Origin: a bacterium
Lineage (GTDB): Bacteria > Orphanbacterota > Orphanbacteria > Orphanbacterales > Orphanbacteraceae
Reading direction: 5' to 3'
Assembly (NCBI GenBank): GCA_025782575.1
Contig: JALGYY010000036.1
Span: 1-64,000 of the forward strand
DNA: 64,000 bases
The notes below the pieces were generated by a model. It did no database searches, was not told the DNA's origin, and saw only the letters and a list, made by a program, of their open reading frames with translations. Below are positions 43,545 to 52,964 of this stretch, in pieces; the stretch's first letter is position 1; every line of letters starts with the position of its first letter. A program made the translations under genes and the position numbers.

Positions 43545-43580
43545 GTCGGCGTGATTCCCGACGCGGGTGGACCGACGGAG

Positions 43581-43632
43581 TTCCGGGGACACAATACGTA
43601 ACTCCCCTGAGTTCCGTATTGTGTCCCCGGAA
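43581..43632. repeat. REP-like palindrome
   Basis: TTCCGGGGACACAATACG (43581-43598) and its exact reverse complement (43615-43632) form an 18-bp stem with a 16-nt loop. The right arm extended by four bases is identical, as reverse complement, to 22 bp at 57766-57787. The sequence resembles REP-type elements seen near IS200-like (RAYT) transposases in other bacteria, but no such gene is present. The 120 bp between this element and the next gene include a TATAAT at 43647-43652 with no good -35. Confidence 0.75.
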
Positions 43633-43761
43633 TAGGGAATGTCCTTTATAATGGGTATGAATGAAACTTTTGATTTCGCTTCGGCTGCCCGGCATCAGCC
43701 GAATGACCTCGCAACACGCAACAGCATTCCCGGATAACCGAGGAGCGCTCCAACCATGACC

Positions 43762-45465
43762 ATGCAACATTCGAAGCTCTCGATCCTGGCTGTCGTTCTG
43801 CTGCCGGCTTTTTTTTCATTGGCAGCGGCTGATTCACCCCGCACGATCCGGTGCGCCACACAAGTCGTACATGCGGAAAAGGTTGCGGCCGCCCGGACGA
43901 CCGTTCGCGCCTCTCGTGGTGGTCCATCTCTATCCGGACAGTCGAAGTTGATGACTCCCCCCGCCAACCCGAACGTCGGGGATAGTTGGAACTGGTACAT
44001 ATGGAGTTTGAACGGCCCTCCGACCGCGACGCTTCAATCCTGCACGGTGCGAGGTGAGGGGGCGAGCATCTATGTCGTCGTTGAGGACAGCCAATGGGGC
44101 TTGAACGTCACGCAGGCAAAGATCGACACGATACTGGCCCGTTTCGAATCGCATTCCCCCGGGCCTTATCCGACGATGGGAATCTACGATATCGATACGA
44201 CCGCTTTCGGTCTGCCGCCTGATGAACTGGATAGCGATCCCAAGATCTATCTTCTCTACTACAATTTCGATGTGGCTGCCGACGGATTTTTCTGGGCATT
44301 CGATGAGTACCCTGACGGTTCGCAGGCTTATGCCTCGAATGAGTGCGAGGTGGTTTATCTCAACTCGTTCGGAAGTGGCGACGTGGCGGGTGACTTCATG
44401 CTCGCCGTGGCCGGCCACGAATTCGAACATCTCATTCACTGGAACTACGATGAAGATGAGGATGCCTGGGTCGATGAGGGTCTCGCCGAACTGGCCATGT
44501 GGATGTATGGGAACCCGGACAACATTTCAGGATTCAATGCGAACCCGAACGATCCGCTCGTCACCTGGGGCGGCGCGTGGACCGACTACATCCAGACCTA
44601 TCTCTGGTCGCTCTATTTCTTCGAACAGTATGGAGGCATTCCTTCGGTGCGGGCGGTCGTTGCCGAACCGAAGAATTCCGTAAACGGATACGATCAGGTG
44701 CTCGTCGACCGGGGTTACAGTGAACAATTCACGGATGTTTTCGGTGACTGGGGCGCGGCGAATTTTCTGGACGATCCGACCATCGGAGACGGGCGTTACG
44801 GATATGTGGGAGACGATCTCCCTCCGTTCATCTGCCCGACCAACTCCACTTATCCGGTCGGGCCGCTCACCCGGAATACGAACCCCACGGCCTGCAAGTA
44901 CAGGCGACTGGCGGACGGTACGCCGATGGATTTCTATGTCGACTGTTCGGATGACGCCATCTGGGAACTGACCATCATGCTCTATGACGGCGCTGCCCCT
45001 GTGGATGCGTTTCCTTTTCCAGTCGATTCGTTGAACGACGCAACCTACTTTCTTTCGGAATTCGGTACGACTTATGACTCGGTTGTGGTCGCGTTTGCCC
45101 ACGCATCAACGTGGGGCGGCAACGGATTCACCGTCGGCACAACGTTCCCCACCGGCGTCCCTCCGTCGTTGATTCCGGGCGTGGCCGCCCTCCTGCCGAA
45201 CCGGCCGAATCCATTCAACCCGGCCACAAAGATCGAGTACAATCTCCCCGACGGCGGGAGCGCGCGGCCGGTTGAGCTGGCAGTCTACGATCTCAGCGGC
45301 CGCCTCGTTCGTACTTTGGTCGATGGTCTCGGCATGCCGGGATTGCACTCCATCACCTGGGACGGTAGTGACGGCGCCGGCCGGAGCGTTTCGAGCGGTG
45401 TCTATCATGTGCGGCTGACGTGGGATGGCCGGATGAGTACAAGAAAACTGCAGCTGATTCGCTGA
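43762..45465 (+). CDS. Secreted zinc metallopeptidase with FlgD-like C-terminal module
   Basis: The exported peptidase of about 567 residues (569 if the ATG at 43756 is used) has a signal peptide ending near SLAAAD. The zinc-binding motif is HEFEHLIH near 220, with a downstream Glu in WVDEGLAE as a likely third ligand, the arrangement of M6/M30-type gluzincin-like peptidases. The region after it is rich in Trp and Tyr. The last 90 residues form the sorting-like module starting NRPNPFNPATKIEY and ending in a KLQLIR-type strand, as in the other secreted proteins of this window. A prodomain of about 60 residues may lie before the catalytic part. Confidence 0.88.
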   Translation: MQHSKLSILAVVLLPAFFSLAAADSPRTIRCATQVVHAEKVAAARTTVRASRGGPSLSGQSKLMTPPANPNVGDSWNWYIWSLNGPPTATLQSCTVRGEGASIYVVVEDSQWGLNVTQAKIDTILARFESHSPGPYPTMGIYDIDTTAFGLPPDELDSDPKIYLLYYNFDVAADGFFWAFDEYPDGSQAYASNECEVVYLNSFGSGDVAGDFMLAVAGHEFEHLIHWNYDEDEDAWVDEGLAELAMWMYGNPDNISGFNANPNDPLVTWGGAWTDYIQTYLWSLYFFEQYGGIPSVRAVVAEPKNSVNGYDQVLVDRGYSEQFTDVFGDWGAANFLDDPTIGDGRYGYVGDDLPPFICPTNSTYPVGPLTRNTNPTACKYRRLADGTPMDFYVDCSDDAIWELTIMLYDGAAPVDAFPFPVDSLNDATYFLSEFGTTYDSVVVAFAHASTWGGNGFTVGTTFPTGVPPSLIPGVAALLPNRPNPFNPATKIEYNLPDGGSARPVELAVYDLSGRLVRTLVDGLGMPGLHSITWDGSDGAGRSVSSGVYHVRLTWDGRMSTRKLQLIR

Positions 45466-45535
45466 AGCGGGCCGATCGAGGCGATTCGGTCCTTACCATT
45501 CCCCTGCGAGCTCACCCTTGAGGAGGATCGGATCG

Positions 45536-46453
45536 ATGGTACGCCGCGGGAGCGGACGGTTTGCATTTTCGATCATGATCCGCCTGGTCGCGATTGCCTG
45601 GGCTGCCTCGTCTCTTTTCGGGTGCAGTGAAAGCGTTCAGCCTTCCAATCTGAATTTCACGCCGGAAGCGCCGGACATTTTGGGGTCACGAACGGAATCG
45701 CGCGGCATTCGGATCGCGTGGAACCATGTCTACGGTGTAGATCCGGATCTCTTTACATCGGGGTACAAGATCTATATCTGGAGTAACGAGAGTCCCTTCT
45801 TTGAACCAACTACGTCGCTTGTCATCCGGAACGGGCTCGACGCTCCCTGGCCGCGTATCGCCCGAGCAAACTCCCTTGCCGATACACACATGGAAACAGT
45901 TGTCTGGCCGCTTAAAGCGGGTACGATGTACAGACTTTATGTCACAGCCCTTCAGAACGGTCACGAGAGCGCTACGTCAGACACGATCGTAGATTTCCCC
46001 TATGTCCGTTACGAGGGAATTAAAGTGCGTGAGGCCTCACTTGAGGCATTCTCCTTCTATCTGATCGGCGATAGTGAGGAGACCCAGAACCATCCGGTGA
46101 TAACTGACGATCGCCTGGGGTACAAGTACGACGAGGACGAGCGTAAACAGTATCTGCCCTTCCGGTCATTGGAGGACGGCGGCTCACTTCGCATTCTGAC
46201 AGGGAGAGAGATCGACGAGTTCTTCGACCCTCCTGTCGATCTGGACGGAGCGCTTGTCGGTTATGTTACCGATCCGGCGGCGGACAGAATCGAAATCGAA
46301 CGGGGATCGGTCCTCTTCGTCTGGAATACGAAAGGTACGAGCCGGATGTTTGATGATCACTTTGCCCGGATCATTGTTCGGACGATCCTGGACGGTAAGT
46401 ACATGAAGATCGATTGCGATTATCAACCGCGCGAGAACCTGCCGAATCTCTGA
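45536..46453 (+). CDS. Lipoprotein with FN3-like region
   Basis: The lipoprotein of about 305 residues has a long basic N-terminus and lipobox LFGC. The mature part begins with an FN3-like fold: GIRIAWNHVYGVDP, YKIYIW, and YRLYVTALQNGHES. A region without recognised motifs follows to the end. The function is unknown; it may be an envelope accessory of the neighbouring secreted peptidase. The ATG at 45536 is chosen over the TTG at 45518 because GAGGAGG sits between them with suitable spacing. Confidence 0.8.
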   Translation: MVRRGSGRFAFSIMIRLVAIAWAASSLFGCSESVQPSNLNFTPEAPDILGSRTESRGIRIAWNHVYGVDPDLFTSGYKIYIWSNESPFFEPTTSLVIRNGLDAPWPRIARANSLADTHMETVVWPLKAGTMYRLYVTALQNGHESATSDTIVDFPYVRYEGIKVREASLEAFSFYLIGDSEETQNHPVITDDRLGYKYDEDERKQYLPFRSLEDGGSLRILTGREIDEFFDPPVDLDGALVGYVTDPAADRIEIERGSVLFVWNTKGTSRMFDDHFARIIVRTILDGKYMKIDCDYQPRENLPNL

Positions 46454-46457
46454 TCGA

Positions 46458-48470
46458 TCAGTGGCGCGTCGAACACCGGCGGGCGAAGAAAAAGACGAGC
46501 CCCGCAAATGCGGCGAGTGCGAGAAGTTCCGTAACTGCCGGTGAAGCCCAGTCGTAGCCGATCAGAAATGGGAGGGGTGGCCTTTCACCGGCGCCCGCCT
46601 GAACGCTTTGCCAGAAGACGACCCCCGCAATCGCAACACCGAGCAATCCTTCGCCGCCGACAAGACCTGATCCGAGGAGCACCCCTCTTTCGCGCCGCGC
46701 CACACGATCGTCTTCATTCTTCCCCGCCCGCTCGATGAGCCGGCGAAGCATGCCGCCGAGAAACACCGGTACCATTGTCGAGACAGGAAGATAGACGCCG
46801 ACTGCGAACGGAAGCGAAGGAATGCGAAACGCTTCGGCGATCAACGCGATCGCTCCGCCGATGCCGACGAGCAGCCAGGGCAGTTTGGCCTGTAGAACCC
46901 CTTCTATTACGAGCTTCATGAGCGTGGCCTGCGGTGCGGGCAGCTCGGCGCTCCCGAAGCCGTAGGCCTTGTCGAGAAGAAGCAATGTCATACAGACGAA
47001 TACAGCCGATGTCAGAACGCCGATCAACTCCCCGATCTGCTGGCGCCGTGGTGTTGCCCCCAGCAGAAACCCGGTCTTCAGATCCTGTGAGGTGTCGCCC
47101 GAAATCGACGCGGCGATAGCCACCACACAACCGACGGTGAGCGCTGTCGCCATTCCTGATGCGTCTGTCCAGCCGAAGAGGAGAAACATGCTCGCCGTTC
47201 CGAGAAGGGAGGCGATGGTCATGCCGCTTGTCGGGTTCGATGTAACGCCCACCAGGCCGACGATCCGCGAGGCGACTGTAACGAAGAAAAACGAAAAAAC
47301 GACGACACAGATAGCGGCGAAAATACGGGCGAACAAACCATCCATGCCGCTGAAGACCTGGGGGACGAATGCCATGACGAGTGCAAGTAGAGCTACGCCG
47401 ATTCCGACGGTTCGGAGCGAGAGTTCGAGGCCGGTGCGCGGTGTGGCTGCTTCACTTTCTGCCGGACCGGTTCCGATTCGCTCTCGAAGCTGGGCCGCGC
47501 CGATCCGGAAGCTCTCGATCATAGTTGGAATACTTCGTATCAGCGTGAGAAGCCCCGCCGTTGCTACCGCTCCGGCGCCGATATAACGGATGTATCGATT
47601 CCAGATTTCGCTCGCGCTCATCTCCGCGATGGTCTTCACGGTTTCAGGATAAAACGGCTCAACCCTTCCCGCTCCCCAGACGGCGATCACGGGGATGATT
47701 ATGAGAGAAGAAAGCACTCCGCCCGCCACCATGATCGTCCCGATTCGGGGCCCCAGAATATAGCCGACACCAAAAAGAGCTGACGACATTTTCATGGAAA
47801 TAGCGGCTTTAGGAATGAACGGAATGTCGAAGTGGATTTTGGACGGGAGCGGCTTCAACCAGCCGAAAATGAACTTGAAGAGCGCACCGGCACCGAGTCC
47901 GAAGAAGACGTTTCTGGCGCGGCCTCCCCCGACTTCACTTGCGACGAGGACTTCCGCGCATGCCGTTCCTTCCGGATAGGGGAGTTTGCCGTGTTCCTTG
48001 ACGATCAGGTATTGGCGGAGCGGCACCATGAAGAGTATGCCGAGGAGGCCGCCGCAGAGGGCGACAAGTGTCATCGAAAGCAACCGGGGCGCCATTCCCC
48101 ACATGAATAGTGCTGGAATGGTAAAGATCACGCCGCTCGCCACGGAACTCGAAGCCGAACCGATCGTTTGCGACATGTTTGCTTCCAGAATCGTGCCGCG
48201 GGTTCCGAAAGTACGCATCGCTCGGAACGCGGCGACCGTCATGACGGCTACGGGAATAGAGGTCGAAATCGTGAGGCCTGCCTGAAGCCCCAGATACGCG
48301 TTGGCCGCGCCGAATAGAATGCCGAAGATGATCCCTGGAATGATCGCCTTTGCTGTGAACTCCAGAGGCGATTCCGTTTCGGGAACGAAGGGATCGTAAC
48401 GGTCGCCGTCGGGAATCGGTTCGTATGCCTTGCGGCTCAGACCTGTTTTCTTCGGAGTGGTTTCAGACAT
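46458..48470 (-). CDS. OPT-family oligopeptide transporter
   Basis: The 670-residue inner-membrane transporter has about 14-16 helices. It shows OPT-family traits: FGAANAYLGLQAGLTISTSI, the EANMSQTIGSASSSVASG stretch, KLPYPEGTACAEVL and SGDTSQDLKTGFLLGATPRR. Bacterial OPT proteins import peptides or metal complexes. Its start lies inside the end of aceK on the same strand (8-bp overlap), so the two are probably translated from one message. Confidence 0.93.
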   Translation of the reverse strand: MSETTPKKTGLSRKAYEPIPDGDRYDPFVPETESPLEFTAKAIIPGIIFGILFGAANAYLGLQAGLTISTSIPVAVMTVAAFRAMRTFGTRGTILEANMSQTIGSASSSVASGVIFTIPALFMWGMAPRLLSMTLVALCGGLLGILFMVPLRQYLIVKEHGKLPYPEGTACAEVLVASEVGGGRARNVFFGLGAGALFKFIFGWLKPLPSKIHFDIPFIPKAAISMKMSSALFGVGYILGPRIGTIMVAGGVLSSLIIIPVIAVWGAGRVEPFYPETVKTIAEMSASEIWNRYIRYIGAGAVATAGLLTLIRSIPTMIESFRIGAAQLRERIGTGPAESEAATPRTGLELSLRTVGIGVALLALVMAFVPQVFSGMDGLFARIFAAICVVVFSFFFVTVASRIVGLVGVTSNPTSGMTIASLLGTASMFLLFGWTDASGMATALTVGCVVAIAASISGDTSQDLKTGFLLGATPRRQQIGELIGVLTSAVFVCMTLLLLDKAYGFGSAELPAPQATLMKLVIEGVLQAKLPWLLVGIGGAIALIAEAFRIPSLPFAVGVYLPVSTMVPVFLGGMLRRLIERAGKNEDDRVARRERGVLLGSGLVGGEGLLGVAIAGVVFWQSVQAGAGERPPLPFLIGYDWASPAVTELLALAAFAGLVFFFARRCSTRH

Positions 48471-50235
48471 ATCGTGCAGACCAGACCCTCTCGCTCCCGG
48501 GCCGCGGATTTCGAAGCCGCTTGCCCGGCGGATAGGGGAAGAAGTGAATCACTTCTCCCGCGAGGTGACGAATCTGAAATGATTTCCAGAAGTCGGGTTG
48601 AAACAGATCGCTGTGATACTGAAGGAAAGCCGCTCGCGCTTCCCCTGTCAACTCGAGAAACGTCTCGAACTCTTCCGGGAAAATGTCCTCGGGGTCGACG
48701 CGATACCATGGTTCCGCCGAAAATTCGTCATCATCATTTCGCGAAGGAGGCATGGTGCGGAAGTTACAATTCACCAGCGGGCAGAGTTCGTCGTAATCAT
48801 AAAACACGACCCGGCCGTGCCGAGTGACACCGAAATTCTTGAGCAGGAAATCGCCGGCGAAGATGTTGGTAGCAGCAAGATCCTTGATCGCATTGCCGTA
48901 GTCGATCGCCGCTTCTAGCACCGCTCGCTCTTCCGCTTCTTTTACGAAGATGTTCAGCGGAATGACCCGGCGCTCCATGTAGGCGTGGCGGATTACCACA
49001 AGTTCTCCCTGGAGCGAAACGGTCTCGGACGCCTCGGCGAGAAGCGTGTTCAGCAGATCTTCGTTGAAACGATCGCGGTGGAATTGCAGAAATTCGAATT
49101 CCTGTGCATCTACCAGCCGGCCGGCGCGATCGATCCGAAATACCAACCGATAGCTCTCCCGTACGTCGTCGCGGGTACTTTTTTTCGGCCTGGCAAAATG
49201 GTCGCGTATCAACTTGAACACCATGTCATATCCCGGGAGAGTAAAGACGATCATTACCATCCCCTCCGTTCCCCTGGCAAACTCGAAACGATCGTCGGAT
49301 GTCTCGATGTAGCCGAGGAGATCGCGGAAGAGTTCGGTCTTGCCTTGTTTGTTGTGGCCGATGGAGATGTAGATCTCGGCCACACGCTTTCGCGGAACGA
49401 TCAGGCTGAGAAAACGAACGAGGTCATAGGGGCGGTCGGTCACTACATGAAAGTAGCTGTGAGTGAAGCTGAGGAGAATGCTGACATCCGTCTCTTCGGT
49501 GAGCACGGCGTGGATGAAGACACCCCGATCCTCGTTCAGAAGAGTAATGACGAACGGGATTCGATGGGATCCGCTGAAAATGCGGCCGATCAGATAAGCC
49601 GCCTTCCCCCGAAAGAAGATCGAGCCGGCAAGCTCCGCTCTGTCCACTACACGCAAAGCACCGATCGCTTTCAGTTTCCGGGATATCTGATCGGCCGCGA
49701 TCTCCGTGTCGGCTTTCGGATTGTCCCAATAAGCGTCCAGCGAAAAGTCGTCCAGAATCGTCTCGATCAGTTTCCTGGTCGACTCGGCACGTTCGTATGT
49801 CTTGTATACGGGGCTGCGGGGTTGATTGGGCGGCGTTTCAAAGTCGGTGTCCACAAACTCGATCTTGGGATCGACGCCGACTGTGGTAAAGATGCGGCGG
49901 GTGATCGAATTAAAGTAGGTTTCGGCGAGCTCCCATTCGTCCTGGCCGGCGATGATCCCCGAGTAGACCGCCTTGATCGACATCCAGAGCGCCTGCTCCT
50001 CGACGCGGTCGCCCAGAAAGTCATGAACCGCCTTCGTGCATTGGTCGACGATCTTTCTATAGATGTCGAGCCGATCGCCGGAGTCCGCCTGCATGGCCTT
50101 CCAGTTGCGAGTCTCGAAGTGGCCCTTGGCGCGTGCGGTGATCTCCCCGAACGCGGCCATGTAATCCGTGAAAGCCTGATGGATCGCCCGGGCTCCCAGA
50201 TTCGCAATTCTGCTGTCAGTAAGGGGTTGGCTCAT
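48463..50235 (-). CDS. aceK: Isocitrate dehydrogenase kinase/phosphatase AceK
   Basis: The 590-residue bifunctional enzyme reversibly phosphorylates isocitrate dehydrogenase, directing carbon to the glyoxylate shunt. The protein matches the AceK layout and usual length: an N-terminal regulatory half (FTDYMAAFGEITARAKGHFE near the start, then AELAGSIFFRGKAAYLIGRI) and a kinase half with the nucleotide loop FARGTEGMVMIVFTLPG and VFKLIRDHFARPK. The DYDELCPL segment includes metal-binding acidic residues. No isocitrate lyase or malate synthase genes are nearby. AceK is mostly known from Proteobacteria, so its presence here may reflect transfer. Confidence 0.95.
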   Translation of the reverse strand: MSQPLTDSRIANLGARAIHQAFTDYMAAFGEITARAKGHFETRNWKAMQADSGDRLDIYRKIVDQCTKAVHDFLGDRVEEQALWMSIKAVYSGIIAGQDEWELAETYFNSITRRIFTTVGVDPKIEFVDTDFETPPNQPRSPVYKTYERAESTRKLIETILDDFSLDAYWDNPKADTEIAADQISRKLKAIGALRVVDRAELAGSIFFRGKAAYLIGRIFSGSHRIPFVITLLNEDRGVFIHAVLTEETDVSILLSFTHSYFHVVTDRPYDLVRFLSLIVPRKRVAEIYISIGHNKQGKTELFRDLLGYIETSDDRFEFARGTEGMVMIVFTLPGYDMVFKLIRDHFARPKKSTRDDVRESYRLVFRIDRAGRLVDAQEFEFLQFHRDRFNEDLLNTLLAEASETVSLQGELVVIRHAYMERRVIPLNIFVKEAEERAVLEAAIDYGNAIKDLAATNIFAGDFLLKNFGVTRHGRVVFYDYDELCPLVNCNFRTMPPSRNDDDEFSAEPWYRVDPEDIFPEEFETFLELTGEARAAFLQYHSDLFQPDFWKSFQIRHLAGEVIHFFPYPPGKRLRNPRPGSERVWSARYV

Positions 50236-50466
50236 GGCATTGAGGGTGACTGTACCACATGGGGCTATTGCGCCCTACAGTGTCCATCGGTCAGTTGAGT
50301 TCTCGGGGGTTCTGCCGCCGCGGCTGTTCCTGATTCATGATTTCCCCTACGGGTACCCTTTGGGGTTACCATATAGCAAGGTCGTACTGTGTGGAGATAG
50401 GCTCTACAGGTAATCGGGCAATGCGGGTTTTCATTGTCGGGTAATCAATCCAGGGAGGCATCAATC

Positions 50467-51561
50467 ATGTACCGTATTGCGATTGGCTCGGTTCTGACCG
50501 CTCTTCTGCTGACTATCTTTTCTTCGCCGGCCGGGGCGACATTTTCGATTGTCGCGTTCGATCCGGAGACGGGTGAGGTGGGTGTGGCCGTTCAATCGAG
50601 AGCTTTCAATGTGGGGATGGCTGTGCCGTGGGTCGAGGCGGGGGTAGGCGCGATCGCCACCCAGGCTTCTACGAACGAGTCATTCGGACCGAGGGGGCTT
50701 GCACTTCTTCGGTCGGGCCTTTCCGCAGAAGATGTATTGGAACAGCTGATCGCCCACGACGAAGGCCGGGAGAACAGGCAGGTCGGGATTGTCGACGTAC
50801 GGGGCGGCGTGGCGCAACATACGGGCGATAAGACCAACGACTGGGCGGGCGGGATCATGGGACCGAATTTCTCGTGCCAGGGAAATATTCTGGTGAGCGA
50901 AGCTGTGGTGGCCGGCATGGAAAAAGCGTTTCGCGAAACAGAGGGCGAGCTCGCTGTTCGTCTGCTCGCCGCCCTGGTAGCCGCGCAGGAGGCGGGCGGT
51001 GACAGCCGGGGCAAGCAATCCGCCGCGCTCATCGTCGGTCGACCGAGCGACGCCCATCCGGAGTATCGAACTCGTTATATCGACCTCCGAGTCGATGACG
51101 ACCCTGAACCGATTTTGGAAATCATTCGCCTCTATCACATTCTGGAAGGGACCGATCTCGCGCTTGCTCACATCCGTTATGCGGAGGAGTATCAGGAAAG
51201 CGGGGACGAAGAGAAGGGAGCGCGCGAAATGGCGCGTGTCAGTGATATTCTGGACGGGGCGTTAGATCGGGACGACACATCGCCCGGCACGTTGAACTCT
51301 CTCGCCTGGTTTCTTGCGATCAACGACACTGACCTCGAACGGGCTCACCAGGCTGCCGTCCGCGCGGCCGATGCCGAACCGGAGTCCTTCGAGATTCTCG
51401 ATACATTAGGGGAAGCGTGTTTCCGGCTCGGCCGTTTCAAGGAGGCGGTCGATGTGGGAAGACGGGCGCTCGCCCTCTCCCCTGATGACGAGTATCTTGC
51501 CGCCCAGGTGAAACGGTTTGAGGCAGAAAGGACCGATCTGGAGCCGGGCGAGGCGCCTTGA
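50467..51561 (+). CDS. Exported DUF1028-family protein with TPR tail
   Basis: The product of about 364 residues has a signal peptide ending SPAGA followed by TFSIVAFDPETGEVGVAVQS. That opening is the hallmark of DUF1028, which I recall as a relative of Ntn-hydrolases; the Thr exposed by signal cleavage could act as the nucleophile (inference). Further family stretches are EAGVGAIATQASTN and FSCQGNILV. Residues from about 225 contain TPR-like units. The start at 50467 follows GGGAGG. The 230 bp upstream hold no gene that I can support. Confidence 0.85.
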   Translation: MYRIAIGSVLTALLLTIFSSPAGATFSIVAFDPETGEVGVAVQSRAFNVGMAVPWVEAGVGAIATQASTNESFGPRGLALLRSGLSAEDVLEQLIAHDEGRENRQVGIVDVRGGVAQHTGDKTNDWAGGIMGPNFSCQGNILVSEAVVAGMEKAFRETEGELAVRLLAALVAAQEAGGDSRGKQSAALIVGRPSDAHPEYRTRYIDLRVDDDPEPILEIIRLYHILEGTDLALAHIRYAEEYQESGDEEKGAREMARVSDILDGALDRDDTSPGTLNSLAWFLAINDTDLERAHQAAVRAADAEPESFEILDTLGEACFRLGRFKEAVDVGRRALALSPDDEYLAAQVKRFEAERTDLEPGEAP

Positions 51562-51576
51562 CCAGGGAATAGAAAA

Positions 51577-51604
51577 GCGGCCAGGTCTCGCCGGACCTGG
51601 CCGC
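51577..51604 (-). terminator. Hairpin between DUF1028 and aldo/keto reductase genes
   Basis: GCGGCCAGGTC (51577-51587) pairs with GACCTGGCCGC (51594-51604) over a 6-nt loop. The T-run GCTTTTC lies on the minus-strand side, so it mainly ends the aldo/keto reductase transcript and may also serve the convergent gene. Confidence 0.7.
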
Positions 51605-51652
51605 ACACACTCAACTGTAAATCCCGCCGAAAGGCGCTCCTGCCGCGCGCTC

Positions 51653-52861
51653 CTACGCGTTCAATACCTTCGACGCTCTTCTCATGTGGGCCGCTACGTT
51701 CACGCCATGAGGACAGGCGCGATTGGCCGGCTCGAAGTCATATGAATCGAGGCGGCGCGCTTCTTTCGGAAGCCGGGCGAACAGCTCCTTCGCCTTCTGC
51801 TTTTCATCATAGGAGTCGTGGTACATGAGGTAGCGCATGGTCGCGCCGATCTGAACCGCGCCTTCCACCGCCGGATTGCAATGATGATCGCAGCCGTCGC
51901 ACGAATGAGACCGCGTCGCATCCGCGTAATTCCGGAGTGAGTCCCATTCGGCCTGTCCGAGATCATACTTGTCCACTGCCGCTGCGATGTTCTGCTTCAG
52001 CTTCTCGAACGTGTCCATGTGAGAGACAGCGGCGGAAATGCGCGTATCCGCCCAGACGGCTTTCAGTACTGCCTGGTGCTGTGTCCATTTGCCGGTCTCT
52101 TCATACGGTTTCCATGTATCGGCGAATGACGCGGCCGAACCCTGCGTCTTCATTGCGATCAGGCCAACTCCCGCTTTGACGCAGCGATCCATCGCATCAT
52201 TCAGTTCCTTGTCGCCGTACTGCCGGAAGTTATACCTGAACATGATCGCATCGATCCAGCCGACGTCGGCCGCCTTGTTCAGAAGGGCGGCGACGTTGCC
52301 GTCGTGACAGGAAAAACCGAAGAAGCGTGTCTTCTTCTCCTTCTTCAGCTTTTCCGACATCACTTTCATGTCGTCGTTGATATAGGCTTCGTTCTTCAGG
52401 GCGTGCATGAAGTAGAGATCGACGTAGTCGGTCTGCATTTTTTCGAGGCTGGTGTCTAGTGTTTTCTCAAGCCCCTTCGGGTCGTGGCGGTCGCTCTTGC
52501 TCGTGATCCAGAGTCTCTTGCGATCGACGTTTCCGTTATCCATGAAACCGGCCACCGCGTGTTCGCACTTTCCGTTGTTGTAGCAATCGGCCGCGTCGAT
52601 GTAGTCGACGCCGAATCGGAGAGCTTCGGCAAGCTTGGGGTCAAATTTTGTATTCAGTTTCATGGCGCCGCCCATTAGCAGGATCGGTATCGTTTCACCG
52701 GTCTTGCCTAGAATCCGCCGGGGAACCTGGGGGAGGGCGTCGTCACCATTGTTTTCGCCCGCCCGGGCGAGACCGGAGGTGAGCGGACCACCGACAAAAG
52801 CCATGGCTCCCGCAGCGGCTCCCATCTTGAGAATCTTGCGACGACTGATCCTTTTCTTCAT
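51653..52861 (-). CDS. TAT-exported aldo/keto reductase with Cys cluster
   Basis: The 402-residue protein has a twin-arginine signal SRRKILKMGAAAGAM. The aldo/keto reductase barrel shows Asp and Tyr of the tetrad in DYIDAADCYNN, Lys in WITSKSD and His in LYFMHAL. The C-terminal SCDGCDHHCNPAV and a later CPHG provide cysteines for a possible 4Fe-4S cluster, as in related iron-sulfur oxidoreductases. Substrate unknown. GGGAGA lies six nt before the ATG. It is on the same strand as the NapH-like ferredoxin operon, about 100 bp downstream of it. Confidence 0.9.
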   Translation of the reverse strand: MKKRISRRKILKMGAAAGAMAFVGGPLTSGLARAGENNGDDALPQVPRRILGKTGETIPILLMGGAMKLNTKFDPKLAEALRFGVDYIDAADCYNNGKCEHAVAGFMDNGNVDRKRLWITSKSDRHDPKGLEKTLDTSLEKMQTDYVDLYFMHALKNEAYINDDMKVMSEKLKKEKKTRFFGFSCHDGNVAALLNKAADVGWIDAIMFRYNFRQYGDKELNDAMDRCVKAGVGLIAMKTQGSAASFADTWKPYEETGKWTQHQAVLKAVWADTRISAAVSHMDTFEKLKQNIAAAVDKYDLGQAEWDSLRNYADATRSHSCDGCDHHCNPAVEGAVQIGATMRYLMYHDSYDEKQKAKELFARLPKEARRLDSYDFEPANRACPHGVNVAAHMRRASKVLNA

Positions 52862-52964
52862 CGTTGTCTCCCGGGGGGGTGAATGTGTTTCATCAGTATA
52901 CGGGGTCGGCGCCCTTCTGGGGGTCCTAAAGTATGGCCGGCCATATTATTACGCTCTTCTTTCA

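Noticed and set aside
48985-50298. Open frame of 437 codons antisense to aceK
   Set aside because: AceK is certain on the other strand; the antisense product lacks any recognisable domain and has no credible start signal.
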